A DNA stretch of 64,000 nt from Rhizobium sullae (GCF_900169785.1 NZ_FWER01000005.1:90984-154983), one strand, 5' to 3'; positions 1 to 9,196 are shown, counted from the first letter of the stretch. Notes: a model not told the origin generated them from the letters alone. Numbers and translations are program-made.

Positions 1-849
1 CTGTTCTTCATCCTGACCATCGGTGACTACATCCGCACTACCGGTGACGATGCAGCGCTGGTCAAGCACTGGAAGACGGTCGAGGCGATTTTCCGCCGCT
101 ACCTCGGTTTCGACAAGGCAAGGAACGGACTGCCGCAGAAGCCGCGCCATGACCGTGACTGGGCCGACAATGTCTATCGTCACGGCTATGTGGCCTATGA
201 CCTTGGTCTTTGGGTGGGAGCGCTGGATGTCATCGCAAAATACGGTGTAGCCGTTGATGGCAAGCTTGCCGACGAAGCCAGGCAGACGGCGGTCAAGGCA
301 AGGGCGTCGCTCGATAACGTCTTGCTGACGCCAGCTGGCTGGTACGCGGATTACGGCACCAAGCAAGATTTCCTCGAGGATCACCTGACGCTCGACAGCC
401 TGACGCTGTTGCGTTTCGATGCCGTTTCCGAAGATCGGGCCAAAACAGTCCTCGCTCATGTTTCCGCTTTGCTCGAGACCCGTAACAATCCCAAGCAGCC
501 CTACGGCGATTGGGGCGTCATGTGCACCTGGCCACCATTCAAACGCTCGGCTGATACCCGCGCCAAGTCCGCGTTTGCCTATCGCTATCACAATGGCTCG
601 GACTGGCCCTATCTGTCGGGCCTCTACGCCGAGCAGCGGCTCAAGTACGGGCTCGATGGATGGGACTATCCCATGCTGCGCTGGTGGCGGACGAGCCTCG
701 AGAATGGCTGGATAGGTTCCGTCGAATATTTCGCGCCGCCATTTGGACGTGGCTCGCTGCTTCAGGGCTGGACCGGTATGTCAGCTGCGGCCATCTTGGA
801 ATACAAGCCGCAGATCGAGGCGGCCATAGCCGCGGGCAAGTTGGAATAA
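1..849 (+). CDS. Six-hairpin glycosidase-like protein (C-terminal part)
   Basis: The frame is open from the first base, so the protein starts before the window; about 282 residues are visible. It is rich in Trp, Tyr and Gly, with segments such as DYIRTTGDD, YADYGTKQDFLEDHLTLDSLTLLRF, GDWGVMCTWPPFK and GWDYPMLRWWR. This pattern resembles the (alpha/alpha)6 barrel of glycogen-debranching, rhamnosidase and related glycosidases. The exact family and the substrate cannot be read from this part. It converges on an amino-sugar uptake module, so it may release sugars from an oligosaccharide or glycoside that the neighbouring ABC system imports; that link is inference. It is followed by a strong hairpin terminator. 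Confidence 0.6.
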   Translation: MFFILTIGDYIRTTGDDAALVKHWKTVEAIFRRYLGFDKARNGLPQKPRHDRDWADNVYRHGYVAYDLGLWVGALDVIAKYGVAVDGKLADEARQTAVKARASLDNVLLTPAGWYADYGTKQDFLEDHLTLDSLTLLRFDAVSEDRAKTVLAHVSALLETRNNPKQPYGDWGVMCTWPPFKRSADTRAKSAFAYRYHNGSDWPYLSGLYAEQRLKYGLDGWDYPMLRWWRTSLENGWIGSVEYFAPPFGRGSLLQGWTGMSAAAILEYKPQIEAAIAAGKLE

Positions 850-852
850 AGC

Positions 853-881
853 GGAAAGGCCGGCGTACGGCCGGCCTTTCC
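853..881. terminator. Bidirectional intrinsic terminator
   Basis: Perfect inverted repeat with 12-bp arms (GGAAAGGCCGGC and its complement) around a 5-nt loop, sitting exactly between two convergent genes. The A and T runs inside the arms would give a U-rich 3' side in both directions. Confidence 0.85.
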
Positions 882-910
882 AGCCTGGATTGAATTTTCA
901 AAGCGCTCGT

Positions 911-1672
911 CTAGGCCGCCATCCGCAGGCCCGCCGCGGCCCGGTCGAAAAACCAGCTGACCTTGTCGTGCTCCTGCAAGGCGGACGCCGGGCAATCGGC
1001 CTGAAAGCCGCCGCTGGTCGCGCGACGGACCGCATCGGCTTTCGCTACGCCCGTCGCCGTCAAGACGATCTGCTTTGCCGAAAGAATGGTGCCGATACCC
1101 ATTGTAATGGCCGAGGAGGGCACGGGCCGATCGGAGAAGAAACGGGCATTCGCCCGAAGCGTATCCTCATGCAGCTCGACCAGCCGCGTACGGCTGTCCT
1201 TGGCCGATCCCGGTTCATTCAAGCCGATATGACCATTTCGTCCGATGCCGAGCAATTGCAGGTCGATGCCGCCGGCCTTCGCGATCATGCGTTCATAGCG
1301 CTCGCCTGCTTCATCCGGCTTGTCCACGGACGCCTCGGGCAGGAATGTCCGGTTCTTGTCGATGTCGACGTGATCGAAAAACAGCGCATTCATCGTGCTG
1401 CGATATGAACGCGGATGACTCGTCGGAATCCCCACGTACTCATCCAGATTAAAACTCGTGACACCGGCAAAGCTGACATCACCGCGTTTGAACGCAGCCA
1501 CCAGGTTGGCGTAAACAGGCTCCATGGTCGCGCCCGTTGCCAGCCCGAGAACAGCGGCGGGTTTACGTCCGATGATTTCCACAATCAGATCGCCGACAGC
1601 CTGGCCCACCGCGGCCTCTGTGGAGTATGTCAGGCGTTGGGAGGAGGACACGAGCATGATGAGGTCAGACAT
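911..1672 (-). CDS. nagB: Glucosamine-6-phosphate deaminase
   Basis: Converts glucosamine 6-phosphate to fructose 6-phosphate and ammonia in the cytoplasm. The 253 residues match the family length. Visible motifs are the phosphate loop LGLATGATMEPVY (about 42-54), the catalytic SFNLDEY (D77/E78) and LGIGRNGHIGLNEPGS (about 141-156), with His148 and Glu153 in the active-site loop. The form GRNGHIG, with Asn where E. coli has Asp, is the pattern of Gram-positive-type NagB proteins. Its ATG overlaps the stop codon of the upstream ABC ATPase (TAATG), so the two are co-transcribed and probably translationally coupled. This points to an amino sugar as the substrate of the adjacent transporter. Confidence 0.9.
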   Translation of the reverse strand: MSDLIMLVSSSQRLTYSTEAAVGQAVGDLIVEIIGRKPAAVLGLATGATMEPVYANLVAAFKRGDVSFAGVTSFNLDEYVGIPTSHPRSYRSTMNALFFDHVDIDKNRTFLPEASVDKPDEAGERYERMIAKAGGIDLQLLGIGRNGHIGLNEPGSAKDSRTRLVELHEDTLRANARFFSDRPVPSSAITMGIGTILSAKQIVLTATGVAKADAVRRATSGGFQADCPASALQEHDKVSWFFDRAAAGLRMAA

Positions 1673-2811
1673 TACTTTTTACGCGGCGCAATGATGCTGC
1701 CATCGGCGCGGCGCTTGGCAAAGGAGAGACCGCTTTCACCGTGGAACAGATGGAAGCAGGCCGGCTCGACGCCGAACTCGATGACGTCTTTCGCGGCGAC
1801 AGGCACGTGATCGGGCAAGTGCGCGACGGTTGCCGTGTCATTGCCCTCGATCTGTCCGTAGACATAGGTCTCGGTGCCGACGCTTTCGGCATAGCTGACG
1901 CGGAAGCGCACCATCTGGTGGGCATCGGAGGCCTGTGGCAGAAGATGGAAGTGGTTGGGTCGGATGCCGAGCGCGACTTTGTCGCCGACCACCGCACTCG
2001 CGCCTGAGACCGGAGCCTGGATGAGCCCGAGGCCGTCGACGAAGACAGTGACCTTTTCGGCTTCGACAGCACGGATGCTCCCATTGTAGAAGTTCATTTG
2101 CGGCGAGCCAATGAAGCCGGCAACGAACCTGTTGGCCGGGAACTCGAACAATTCGAGCGGGGCGCCGAACTGTTCGAGGTTGCCGCCGTTTAGGACGGCA
2201 ATCCGGTCCGCCATGGTCATGGCTTCGATCTGGTCATGCGTGACATAGACCATTGTCGCGCCAAGCCGCTTGTGCAACCGGCTGATCTCACCGCGGGTCT
2301 GGACGCGAAGTGCGGCATCGAGATTGGAGAGTGGTTCGTCGAAGAGAAAGATCTTCGGGTCTCGAACGATGGCACGGCCGATCGCGACACGCTGGCGCTG
2401 ACCGCCAGACAGTTGCTTGGGATGACGCTCGAGCAATGGATCGATCGCCAGCATGCGGGCGGCCTCTGAAACCTTGCTGTCGATCTGCTGCTTGCTGAGT
2501 GAGAGGTTCTCAAGACCGAAGGAGAGGTTCTTGCGGACGGTCATATGTGGGTATAGCGCATAGGACTGGAAGACCATCGCAATGCCTCTGTCGCCAGGCT
2601 GGAGGCCGGTGACATCCTCGTTGCCGATCAGGATCTGTCCGTTAGTCGTTGGCTCCAGGCCGGCAATGATACGAAGCAAGGTTGATTTGCCGCAGCCTGA
2701 CGGGCCGACCAGAACCACGAATTCACCGTTTTTGACGGCAAGGTCGATTCCATGAAGAATGGGGTGGGTGCCGTACTGCTTCACCACGTTCTGAAGCGTC
2801 AAACCTGCCAT
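1672..2811 (-). CDS. Sugar ABC transporter ATP-binding protein (MalK/UgpC type)
   Basis: Cytoplasmic ATPase that powers a CUT1-type sugar importer. It shows Walker A GPSGCGKST (36-44), the Q-loop region VFQSYALYPHMTV, signature [14 protein letters not shown], Walker [13 protein letters not shown], the H-loop VTHDQIEAM and a C-terminal TOBE-like regulatory region. The start giving 379 residues is preferred over a start 33 codons upstream because AAGGGA lies just before the ATG and homology begins at that Met. It is divergent from the binding protein and permease genes, and its stop codon overlaps the nagB start. It probably serves the two permeases on the opposite strand. Confidence 0.88.
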   Translation of the reverse strand: MAGLTLQNVVKQYGTHPILHGIDLAVKNGEFVVLVGPSGCGKSTLLRIIAGLEPTTNGQILIGNEDVTGLQPGDRGIAMVFQSYALYPHMTVRKNLSFGLENLSLSKQQIDSKVSEAARMLAIDPLLERHPKQLSGGQRQRVAIGRAIVRDPKIFLFDEPLSNLDAALRVQTRGEISRLHKRLGATMVYVTHDQIEAMTMADRIAVLNGGNLEQFGAPLELFEFPANRFVAGFIGSPQMNFYNGSIRAVEAEKVTVFVDGLGLIQAPVSGASAVVGDKVALGIRPNHFHLLPQASDAHQMVRFRVSYAESVGTETYVYGQIEGNDTATVAHLPDHVPVAAKDVIEFGVEPACFHLFHGESGLSFAKRRADGSIIAPRKK

Positions 2812-3115
2812 TGCTCGTTCCCTTATAAGTCGAACTGCTGCCTGTTGGTCTTCAGCAGCACCCGCGGCCACTCTGCGCATCTCTCCATAGTTCGTCAAGG
2901 TGCCGAACATAACTTTAATGCTCCATGCTTCGATTGGGACTCCGGCGCAGGACGACTCCTGCGCGCCGCCAAAAGAAGGCTTGACAGGATCGGCGGCCCG
3001 TATTTAATTCGTCTTGGTAACGAACAAATTCGGTCCGCATTGGATACTCCGAGGCAATCAGCCTCGAACCTTCAGTGGAACACGACATCCGGAAAGCGCC
3101 GGAAAGGGGAACGCG
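2812..3115. promoter_or_regulatory. Divergent promoter region between the ATPase/nagB and binding protein/permease operons
   Basis: About 300 bases without a convincing gene, holding the start signals for two oppositely transcribed operons of one transport system. The only strong motif seen is the TTCGT-N7-ACGAA palindrome, listed separately. No -35/-10 pair could be assigned with confidence. Confidence 0.6.
3008..3024. promoter_or_regulatory. Candidate operator TTCGT-N7-ACGAA (copy 1)
   Basis: Perfect 5-bp arms with a 7-bp spacer in the divergent promoter of the sugar ABC system. The same arms and spacer occur upstream of the ROK repressor gene, which suggests one regulator binds both sites. 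It lies roughly 90 bases before the binding-protein start codon. Confidence 0.6.
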
Positions 3116-4357
3116 ATGAATATCTTCAAGTTGATGAGCAGTGCAGCCTTGGTCACGTCCATCACGATGTCGGCAGCATCGGCTGCTGAACTTAAACTGC
3201 TGTGGTATGTTGAGGACGATGCGCAAGAGGCCATTATCCGCAGCGTGCTGGACAAATATACGGCGGGGCATCCTGAAACCACATTCGATCTACAGATCAC
3301 GCCCTATAGCGGCATGATTCAGAAGTTCCAGCAGTTCGCTGCCTCCGGCATCATGCCGGATGTTTCGCTGACCTCCTCGATGGAACCGGTCATTCGGCCT
3401 TTTCTGGCGGATCTAAATCAGGAAATCGGTCCCGATTGGATCAATGATTTCGTTAAAGGCTGGGCCGATGGCGCTCGTTTTGAAGGAAAGGTGATCGCGG
3501 CTCCGCTTAACGTCAGCTCGACCGGCATTTTCTACAACGTCGATGCCTTCAAGAAGGCAGGCGTCGAAATTCCCGCGCAGGACAGGAGCTGGACCTGGGA
3601 AGAATTCATTCCCAAGGTCAAGGAAGTCGCTGAAAAGTCCGGCACGCGCTATCCACTGGTGTGGGATGTCTCGGCCAGCCGCTGGATTGTCCATCAATTC
3701 CAGTACGGCAACCACATTTTCTCCGAACAAGCGCCCGTCAAGGTCGTGATGGATGAAGCCAAGTGGCAGAAGTCGCTGGATGATTTCATTGCGATAACCA
3801 AGGATGCCATGCCGCCCGGTCTCTGGAGCGGCGCGAGCTCCGACAGTCCCAAGGAGATTTTCTTAGGGGGCCAGGCCGTCGCCTACATGTCGGGCAGTTG
3901 GCAGATTCCGGCGCTTGCAGCCAACGCAAACTTCGATTGGCAAGCTGGCCCGACCCCTTATGGAACCGTCCGCTCCTCAATTTATGGCGGCGACTATCTC
4001 GTTGCCTTTAACACAAGCCCGAACCTGAAAGAGTCCGTCGAGTTCATCAAGTGGATGACGAGCCCGAAAACACAGGCCGAGTATGCCAAGCTGATGGGCG
4101 TCATCCCTACCAATCTGAAAGCGGATGCCGTCGACTACGGAAATGCGAAGGCCTCCCAGGCGGTCAAGATCATGCAAGGCGAGCTCGACGCCAGTCCAGC
4201 CTTCGCCGCGACCGATCAGGCCTGGCCGGAGATGCAGGCGGTCTGGGGCCCGATCAAGTCGGCGGTAACCCAAGCTGTCGCCGGTCAGATCACCTCTGCG
4301 CAAGCCGTGGCTGAGATCAAGAAAGCCGCGGACGCTGCGGTCGAAGCGGCGCAGTGA
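3116..4357 (+). CDS. Sugar ABC transporter substrate-binding protein
   Basis: Periplasmic solute-binding protein of family 1 (CUT1 type), 413 residues. The N terminus MNIFKLMSSAALVTSITMSAASAAE is a typical Sec signal with an Ala-x-Ala cleavage site. The chosen ATG follows GGAAAGGGGAACGCG and begins exactly at the signal peptide; a longer in-frame start 34 codons upstream has no support. Downstream the stop codon overlaps the GTG start of the first permease. With NagB, ROK and glycosidase neighbours, the ligand is probably an amino sugar or amino-sugar-containing oligosaccharide; that specificity is inferred from context only. Confidence 0.88.
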   Translation: MNIFKLMSSAALVTSITMSAASAAELKLLWYVEDDAQEAIIRSVLDKYTAGHPETTFDLQITPYSGMIQKFQQFAASGIMPDVSLTSSMEPVIRPFLADLNQEIGPDWINDFVKGWADGARFEGKVIAAPLNVSSTGIFYNVDAFKKAGVEIPAQDRSWTWEEFIPKVKEVAEKSGTRYPLVWDVSASRWIVHQFQYGNHIFSEQAPVKVVMDEAKWQKSLDDFIAITKDAMPPGLWSGASSDSPKEIFLGGQAVAYMSGSWQIPALAANANFDWQAGPTPYGTVRSSIYGGDYLVAFNTSPNLKESVEFIKWMTSPKTQAEYAKLMGVIPTNLKADAVDYGNAKASQAVKIMQGELDASPAFAATDQAWPEMQAVWGPIKSAVTQAVAGQITSAQAVAEIKKAADAAVEAAQ

Positions 4358-5307
4358 CCGAGCTCGTCGGCCCAATCACACGGACGATGGCGGCCGCAAG
4401 GCCGCCGTCGTCCCGTCGGCTTGGCGACATTAGACGCAAGGTCTGGCCCTATTTCCTGATGTTGCCGACGATGGGGCTGATCGTCGCATTCACGCTCTAT
4501 CCGCTTGTTCAGGGGCTCTATATGTCCCTGTTTAAGCGAGGCGTGGTGGTCCTGCCTCAGGCGCCGCAGACCCTGCCGCAATATGTCGGCCTGGACAACT
4601 TCGTCAGCCTGATCGACAACGCCGATTTTCGAATCTCGTTGCTGAAAACGGTCATCTTTGTTGTGGTGGCTGTGCCGCTCAACGTCGTGCTATCGCTGGC
4701 ACTAGCCGTGTTGCTGCAGCCGCAGACCAAGCTCTTCGCGTTTGCCCGCACCGTGGTCTTCTTCCCGTCGATGATCAGTTTGCTGATCATCGGCATCACA
4801 TGGCGCTGGCTGTTCGGCTTGAACAACGGTCTTGTGAACTATGTCCTGTCGCTGGCAAGCATCGCGCCCGTTCCGTGGCTCGAGCAGGACACCCTGGCGC
4901 AGATCGCCGTCGTGGTCGCCTGGGTCTGGTGGCAGGCGGGCGTCAACATGATGATCTTCCTTTCGGGTCTGACGGCCATCTCGCCGGATTATTATGAGGC
5001 AGCATCTATCGATGGCACCAGAAAATGGCGCCAGTTCACCCACATCACGTTGCCGCTTCTGCGGCCGACCATGGCTGTCGTCGTGGTGCTGTCATCGATC
5101 GAGGCCTTTAAGGTCTACGAACTTGTCGTCTCGCTGACCGGTGGTGGCCCCGGCAAGGCGACCGTCTACCTCATCCAGACGATTTACGACACCGCCTTCC
5201 AGCTCCCGATGCAGGCGGGCATCGCGGCCGCACAGTCAGCGGTCCTCTTCGTTGTCCTGATGGTTCTTGCTATCGTTCAATTGCGTCTCGCAAGGAGCAA
5301 AGCATGA
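4354..5307 (+). CDS. Sugar ABC transporter permease 1
   Basis: Inner-membrane permease of 317 residues with about six hydrophobic segments and the EAA loop YYEAASIDGTRKWRQFTHITLPLL, which docks on the ATPase. It is of the MalF/UgpA class and forms a heterodimer with the next gene product. The GTG start overlaps the preceding stop codon; an ATG 11 codons later is the alternative, but it lacks a ribosome site. The longer start is kept because of the overlap. Confidence 0.88.
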   Translation: MTELVGPITRTMAAARPPSSRRLGDIRRKVWPYFLMLPTMGLIVAFTLYPLVQGLYMSLFKRGVVVLPQAPQTLPQYVGLDNFVSLIDNADFRISLLKTVIFVVVAVPLNVVLSLALAVLLQPQTKLFAFARTVVFFPSMISLLIIGITWRWLFGLNNGLVNYVLSLASIAPVPWLEQDTLAQIAVVVAWVWWQAGVNMMIFLSGLTAISPDYYEAASIDGTRKWRQFTHITLPLLRPTMAVVVVLSSIEAFKVYELVVSLTGGGPGKATVYLIQTIYDTAFQLPMQAGIAAAQSAVLFVVLMVLAIVQLRLARSKA

Positions 5308-6122
5308 CGAACGTCTATTCGCCTACGCGCCTGGCGCTTGTCGCTCTCGTTCTTGTGGTCTTTCTTCTGCCGCCTGTCTGGCTCCTCCTGTCGGCGCTTA
5401 AGCCGCAGGCCGAGATCTTCCAGTGGCCTCCGACCTTGTGGCCGGCGAATCCGACGCTGGAAAATTTCGTGAACACGATCTCGCGCGCCAAGTTCCTGCT
5501 TTTCTTCAAGAACTCGGCCATCGTTTCGGTCCTGTCGGCCTTCCTGTCCGTCACGATCAGCGTAATGGCCGGCTATGCGCTGGCGAAGTTCAGGTTCAAA
5601 GGCGACACGATCTTCTTCCTGTTGATCATGTCCTCGCTGATGGTACCTCTACAGATCATCATGATCCCCGTCTTCCTGGTCTTGCGTGATCTCGGGCTCT
5701 TGGAAACACTGGCAGGCGTCATCATCGCGCCGGCCGCCACGCCGACCGGCGTGTTTCTGATGCGGCAGTATATCGTCAACATCCCAGACAGCCTGCTCGA
5801 AGCAGCGCGTTTGGACAAGACGCCGGAATGGCGTATTTTGTGGCGCATCGTCGTTCCGCTGTCGTTGCCGGCGATCGGAACCCTGCTGGCGTTCAACCTG
5901 GTCTGGCGCTGGAACGACTATCTCTGGCCGTTCCTCATCATCACCGATCAAGATCAGTGGACCGTCCAACTCGCGATCGCCAATTCGATCGGACGTTTCG
6001 GTATCGATTGGCCGAAGCTGCTCTCCATGTCCGTGCTGTCCGTGCTGCCGGTGCTCGTGGTCTTCACCGCGCTGCAACGCCTAATGATGGGGGGCATTAT
6101 GGCCGGCGCAACCAAGGAATAA
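5304..6122 (+). CDS. Sugar ABC transporter permease 2
   Basis: Second inner-membrane permease (MalG/UgpE class), 272 residues, with an N-terminal transmembrane segment LALVALVLVVFLLPPVWLLL followed by the SALKPQAEIF stretch typical of this class. The EAA loop reads LLEAARLDKTPEWRILWRIVVPL. AAGGAG precedes its ATG, and the ATGA overlap couples it to permease 1. It ends the operon and is followed by a strong terminator. Confidence 0.9.
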   Translation: MTNVYSPTRLALVALVLVVFLLPPVWLLLSALKPQAEIFQWPPTLWPANPTLENFVNTISRAKFLLFFKNSAIVSVLSAFLSVTISVMAGYALAKFRFKGDTIFFLLIMSSLMVPLQIIMIPVFLVLRDLGLLETLAGVIIAPAATPTGVFLMRQYIVNIPDSLLEAARLDKTPEWRILWRIVVPLSLPAIGTLLAFNLVWRWNDYLWPFLIITDQDQWTVQLAIANSIGRFGIDWPKLLSMSVLSVLPVLVVFTALQRLMMGGIMAGATKE

Positions 6123-6144
6123 GGTCCTCCCGACCTCAGCAACA

Positions 6145-6178
6145 AAGCCCGCGGATGAGAGATCCTCCGCGGGCTTTG
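6145..6178. terminator. Bidirectional intrinsic terminator
   Basis: Twelve-bp perfect arms (AAAGCCCGCGGA and its complement) with a 10-nt loop between the convergent permease and ROK genes; the 3' arm ends in TTT on the plus strand. Confidence 0.85.
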
Positions 6179-6203
6179 TGGCGCGTTCAGAATGGCCGCA
6201 TGT

Positions 6204-7415
6204 TTATGTCGTGAGTGTCGGCAGGCGCATTTCGCTGGGCAGGTCCTGCGGCGAAAACAGGGCGTTGTGCAACTGGTTGAGTGCGATGGCGACCGCACCC
6301 ATCAACGTGGCGCGCGAGCCGAGCGCGCTGGCCTCGACGGAAATCATACGCTTGGTGCAAGCAGGCAGCGCCTCTTGGATGAGACGCACCATCAAGGGGT
6401 GCCGCCCGACATTGCCACCCAGAATGATCTTCTGCGGGTCGAGCATGGCATCGACGGAGACGACCAGAAGGGCCGCCAGCCGTGCCGTTTCCTCGACGGT
6501 CGTAAGAGCCTGGACATCGCCATCCTCTGCCTGCTCGAGTACATCGCGAGCCGTCAGGTTGCTTTCATATGGGCGATGGCGTTCGACAATGCCGCGTGCG
6601 CTGATTGCGCATTCCAGTGCACCCCGTTCAAGGCTTTCCGGTTCATACGGATCCGCACCGAAGGGGAGGTAGGAGATTTCGCCGGCGGCGCCTTTTGCGC
6701 CCCTCATCAGCTTCCCGTTCACCAGCGTTCCAAGGCCGATCCCGGTGCCGAGCGAGATGAAGGCCAAGGAATCGAGCCCTATACTGCTACCCTTCCAGCT
6801 CTCGCCAATGACCGCTGCATTGATGTCGTTTTCGATAATGACATCGCAGCGCAGAATCTCCCTCAAGGTTTTTGCAACGTCCAGGCCGCCGAAATCTGCC
6901 ATGTTGGGGGCAAGCGACAGCGTGCCCCTCTCCGGATCGACGACACCCGGCGTCGCTACTGCGGCGAGCAGTACCTTGTTGCGGGGAGCTTTTGCTTTCT
7001 TCAGGCTTGCTTCGACAAGCTTGTTCAAATGGAGAACAAGGGCTTTTCCGGTGTGGCCATCCACCGGGGCTTCGATCTCCTGCAGGATCCTTCCGGCAAT
7101 ATCGACCACGCCGACACGGACGGTCGTGGAGCCAAGATCGATGCCAATCACATACCCCGCATCCGGAGCCACCTCGTAGGTGACGGCACTTCGTCCGACC
7201 TTTCCTGAGACGACACCTTTGACGCGCACCCAACCGGATTCCTCGAGCGTGCGTATGACCTCGGACATGGTCTGCTTCGAAAGCCCGGTCTTCTTCGCAA
7301 GTTCGGCGCGTGAGGTTGGTCCCTCGTGCAAGAGGATTTCCATAGCAGCGCGAACTGAAATCTGGCGAAGCATGGGAGGGGCATTGGTCCAGACGTTCAT
7401 TGTTCTCACTTTCAT
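6204..7415 (-). CDS. ROK-family transcriptional repressor
   Basis: DNA-binding sugar sensor of up to 403 residues. An N-terminal winged helix (about 18-75; TSRAELAKKTGLSKQTMSEVIRTLEESG) is followed by a ROK sugar-kinase fold with IGIDLGSTTVRVGVVD, ENDINAAVIGE, SLGTGIGLG and GAAGEISYLP. The zinc-binding CxCGxxGC segment usual in ROK repressors and kinases is replaced by GADPYEPESLERGALE, so the metal site appears lost. A second in-frame ATG five codons downstream has a slightly better upstream GTGAG and could be the true start. It probably controls the adjacent importer/nagB genes through the TTCGT-N7-ACGAA palindromes. Confidence 0.85.
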   Translation of the reverse strand: MKVRTMNVWTNAPPMLRQISVRAAMEILLHEGPTSRAELAKKTGLSKQTMSEVIRTLEESGWVRVKGVVSGKVGRSAVTYEVAPDAGYVIGIDLGSTTVRVGVVDIAGRILQEIEAPVDGHTGKALVLHLNKLVEASLKKAKAPRNKVLLAAVATPGVVDPERGTLSLAPNMADFGGLDVAKTLREILRCDVIIENDINAAVIGESWKGSSIGLDSLAFISLGTGIGLGTLVNGKLMRGAKGAAGEISYLPFGADPYEPESLERGALECAISARGIVERHRPYESNLTARDVLEQAEDGDVQALTTVEETARLAALLVVSVDAMLDPQKIILGGNVGRHPLMVRLIQEALPACTKRMISVEASALGSRATLMGAVAIALNQLHNALFSPQDLPSEMRLPTLTT

Positions 7416-7790
7416 TCGGCACGTAATCTTGGGTCTGACTCAAATTTGACGCGTCAGACCCTAATCTTGGCAGCCAAAATATCGCATGCAGGGTGACCGT
7501 GCAAATCGTTCGTTAGACTGACGAATAATACGGAAAGATAGCGGAGAAACAATGCGGTAGCTTTGGCCGGTTCGCATTCACGTCGGATACCGGAAGAGCG
7601 CCGGCATCCCTACCTGTCGCTCGATCCGACATAGAAAGCGAAGCTGGGGGGCAAGCCACGCATTCGTCCAACGGGTAGTCGCAGCGCCCGAGGCTAACGA
7701 TGCCGAGCTATAGTCTAAAGGTTCGCCATTTATGTGCGCCCTCTGTGATCGAAAGAGGGCCTTCAACCGATACCAATGAACCACCGGGGA
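7416..7790. other. Intergenic region with the ROK gene promoter
   Basis: About 375 bases. The part next to the ROK gene holds the palindromic operator; the remainder up to the end of the beta-propeller gene shows no convincing gene or repeat. Confidence 0.5.
7509..7525. promoter_or_regulatory. Candidate operator TTCGT-N7-ACGAA (copy 2)
   Basis: Same arms and same 7-bp spacer as in the divergent transporter promoter, about 95-110 bases upstream of the ROK repressor start. Its position suggests autoregulation. Confidence 0.6.
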
Positions 7791-9080
7791 TCAGCGCGAG
7801 ACGATCGTGTGTACGCCCGGTGGCAGCCGGATGCGGCCCTTTGTTGCGACGAGCGATGGACGACCTTCGGTGACAATCCGCCAGATCTCGACTGCTCCGA
7901 GCGGAGAACTTTCGTTTCTGTATCGGTTGACACCGACGAAAACATTCCGCCCGCTGCGATCGAAGGCGAGGCCCTGTGGAAGCACGGACGAGATCGGCCA
8001 CTCACCGTGAAGCGTCAATCGGCCGGTTTCGGCATTCAATTCGTAGAGGCTGAGGGAGGCCCGCTCCGTCCAGTCACGCGAACCGTCCGGCTTTCCAGTT
8101 CCTCGGAGATTGGACGTGACCAAGAAGCGGCCGTCGGGGCTGAAGGCCATCGTCTCCGATCCCCAGCCGCCAAGAGCAATGTGGGGAACCCTGTGCCGCG
8201 CAGCGTCACCGGAAGAGCCGACATCCGCGAGCCTGATGGATGTCAGAATCCCCTCCTGTACCCCGTAAAAGCCATCTGTATCAATTCCCCACTGAAGGTC
8301 AGAGGTGATGTAATAGCGCCCGTCCGGTGAAAAACGGCCGACGAACGGGAATTTGTTTGTCTGGACACGATTGCCCCACGGATGGATGTTTGCGACGTGA
8401 CCAGACTGATCGCGAATTACCTCATAGAAGGCGACCTGATTGCGGTCCACCAAATTCACCGCGACATAGCGGCCGCTTGGATGCCACTGCACCCAGGTCG
8501 ACTTCAGCGGGATGAAGCCGGTTGGTGGCTCCAGGCCAAGGTCGAAGCTCGCAACCTTGCCGAAACGACCGCCATCGACCGAAACAAAGGCAAGCTCGCG
8601 ATTGTTTTCGACCGTAACCGCGGCGATAAGATCCCCCAATGGGCTCACCTCGATCGCCTGCGGCCGGCTCCCGATTTTTACGCTGTCGACAACTGCGCGG
8701 TCACTGTTGAGATTTAGGGAGCGGATCGTATTGCCTGGTGGCAGTTCATCGAGACGGGTCGCTCCTGTGGGCCGCTGGAGGTATGTCTCCGCAACAAAAG
8801 CGAAGCCGCCGTCCGGCGAGAGATCGAGAGCTCCTGGCGGCCCATAGGTCGAGTTCGAGATTTCCATCCCTGTTACCGAAGGCACCGGGCTCAATGGCGA
8901 CGTGATAACAGACAGCGTGTCCTTGCTGTTCATGTCTGGAGGACCGAGTTCGCCGGTTTCGTAGACAGTCGGGACCATATCTGTATCTGACAACACGTAA
9001 ACAGCCTCGGCTTCGCTGCTGGAAGCCTCGGAATGCGACAGCAATATCGTTAAAGCCAAGAGGCCTGAGCATATTCGCAT
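7791..9080 (-). CDS. Secreted beta-propeller protein (lactonase/YVTN-like)
   Basis: Protein of 429 residues with an N-terminal signal-like stretch MRICSGLLALTILLSHSEASSSEAEA, so probably periplasmic. The body has repeated blade motifs: GALDLSPDGGFAFVAET, IEVSPLGDLIAAVTVEN, VQWHPSGRYVAVNLVD, GRFSPDGRYYITSD, MAFSPDGRFLVTSN and LAFDRSGRNVFVGVN. This is typical of seven-bladed lactonase, YVTN or TolB-like propellers. No catalytic residues can be assigned and the substrate is unknown. It diverges from a LysR regulator that probably controls it, and a further exported repeat protein lies downstream of that regulator. Confidence 0.7.
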   Translation of the reverse strand: MRICSGLLALTILLSHSEASSSEAEAVYVLSDTDMVPTVYETGELGPPDMNSKDTLSVITSPLSPVPSVTGMEISNSTYGPPGALDLSPDGGFAFVAETYLQRPTGATRLDELPPGNTIRSLNLNSDRAVVDSVKIGSRPQAIEVSPLGDLIAAVTVENNRELAFVSVDGGRFGKVASFDLGLEPPTGFIPLKSTWVQWHPSGRYVAVNLVDRNQVAFYEVIRDQSGHVANIHPWGNRVQTNKFPFVGRFSPDGRYYITSDLQWGIDTDGFYGVQEGILTSIRLADVGSSGDAARHRVPHIALGGWGSETMAFSPDGRFLVTSNLRGTGKPDGSRDWTERASLSLYELNAETGRLTLHGEWPISSVLPQGLAFDRSGRNVFVGVNRYRNESSPLGAVEIWRIVTEGRPSLVATKGRIRLPPGVHTIVSR

Positions 9081-9136
9081 GATTGTGGCTCCTGATGATA
9101 CGACTGGCTTTGTCTTCCAGTTTTCGGCTCAATCGT

Positions 9137-9150
9137 CCAATCGATATTGG
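9137..9150. promoter_or_regulatory. Candidate LysR operator (CCAAT-N4-ATTGG)
   Basis: Interrupted palindrome with 5-bp arms in the 116-bp divergent gap between the propeller gene and its LysR regulator, the usual place for a LysR recognition site. Confidence 0.35.
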
Positions 9151-9196
9151 GAATCTGTATATTCCTCGCAGCTATATATCGATGTAGGATGGCGTC

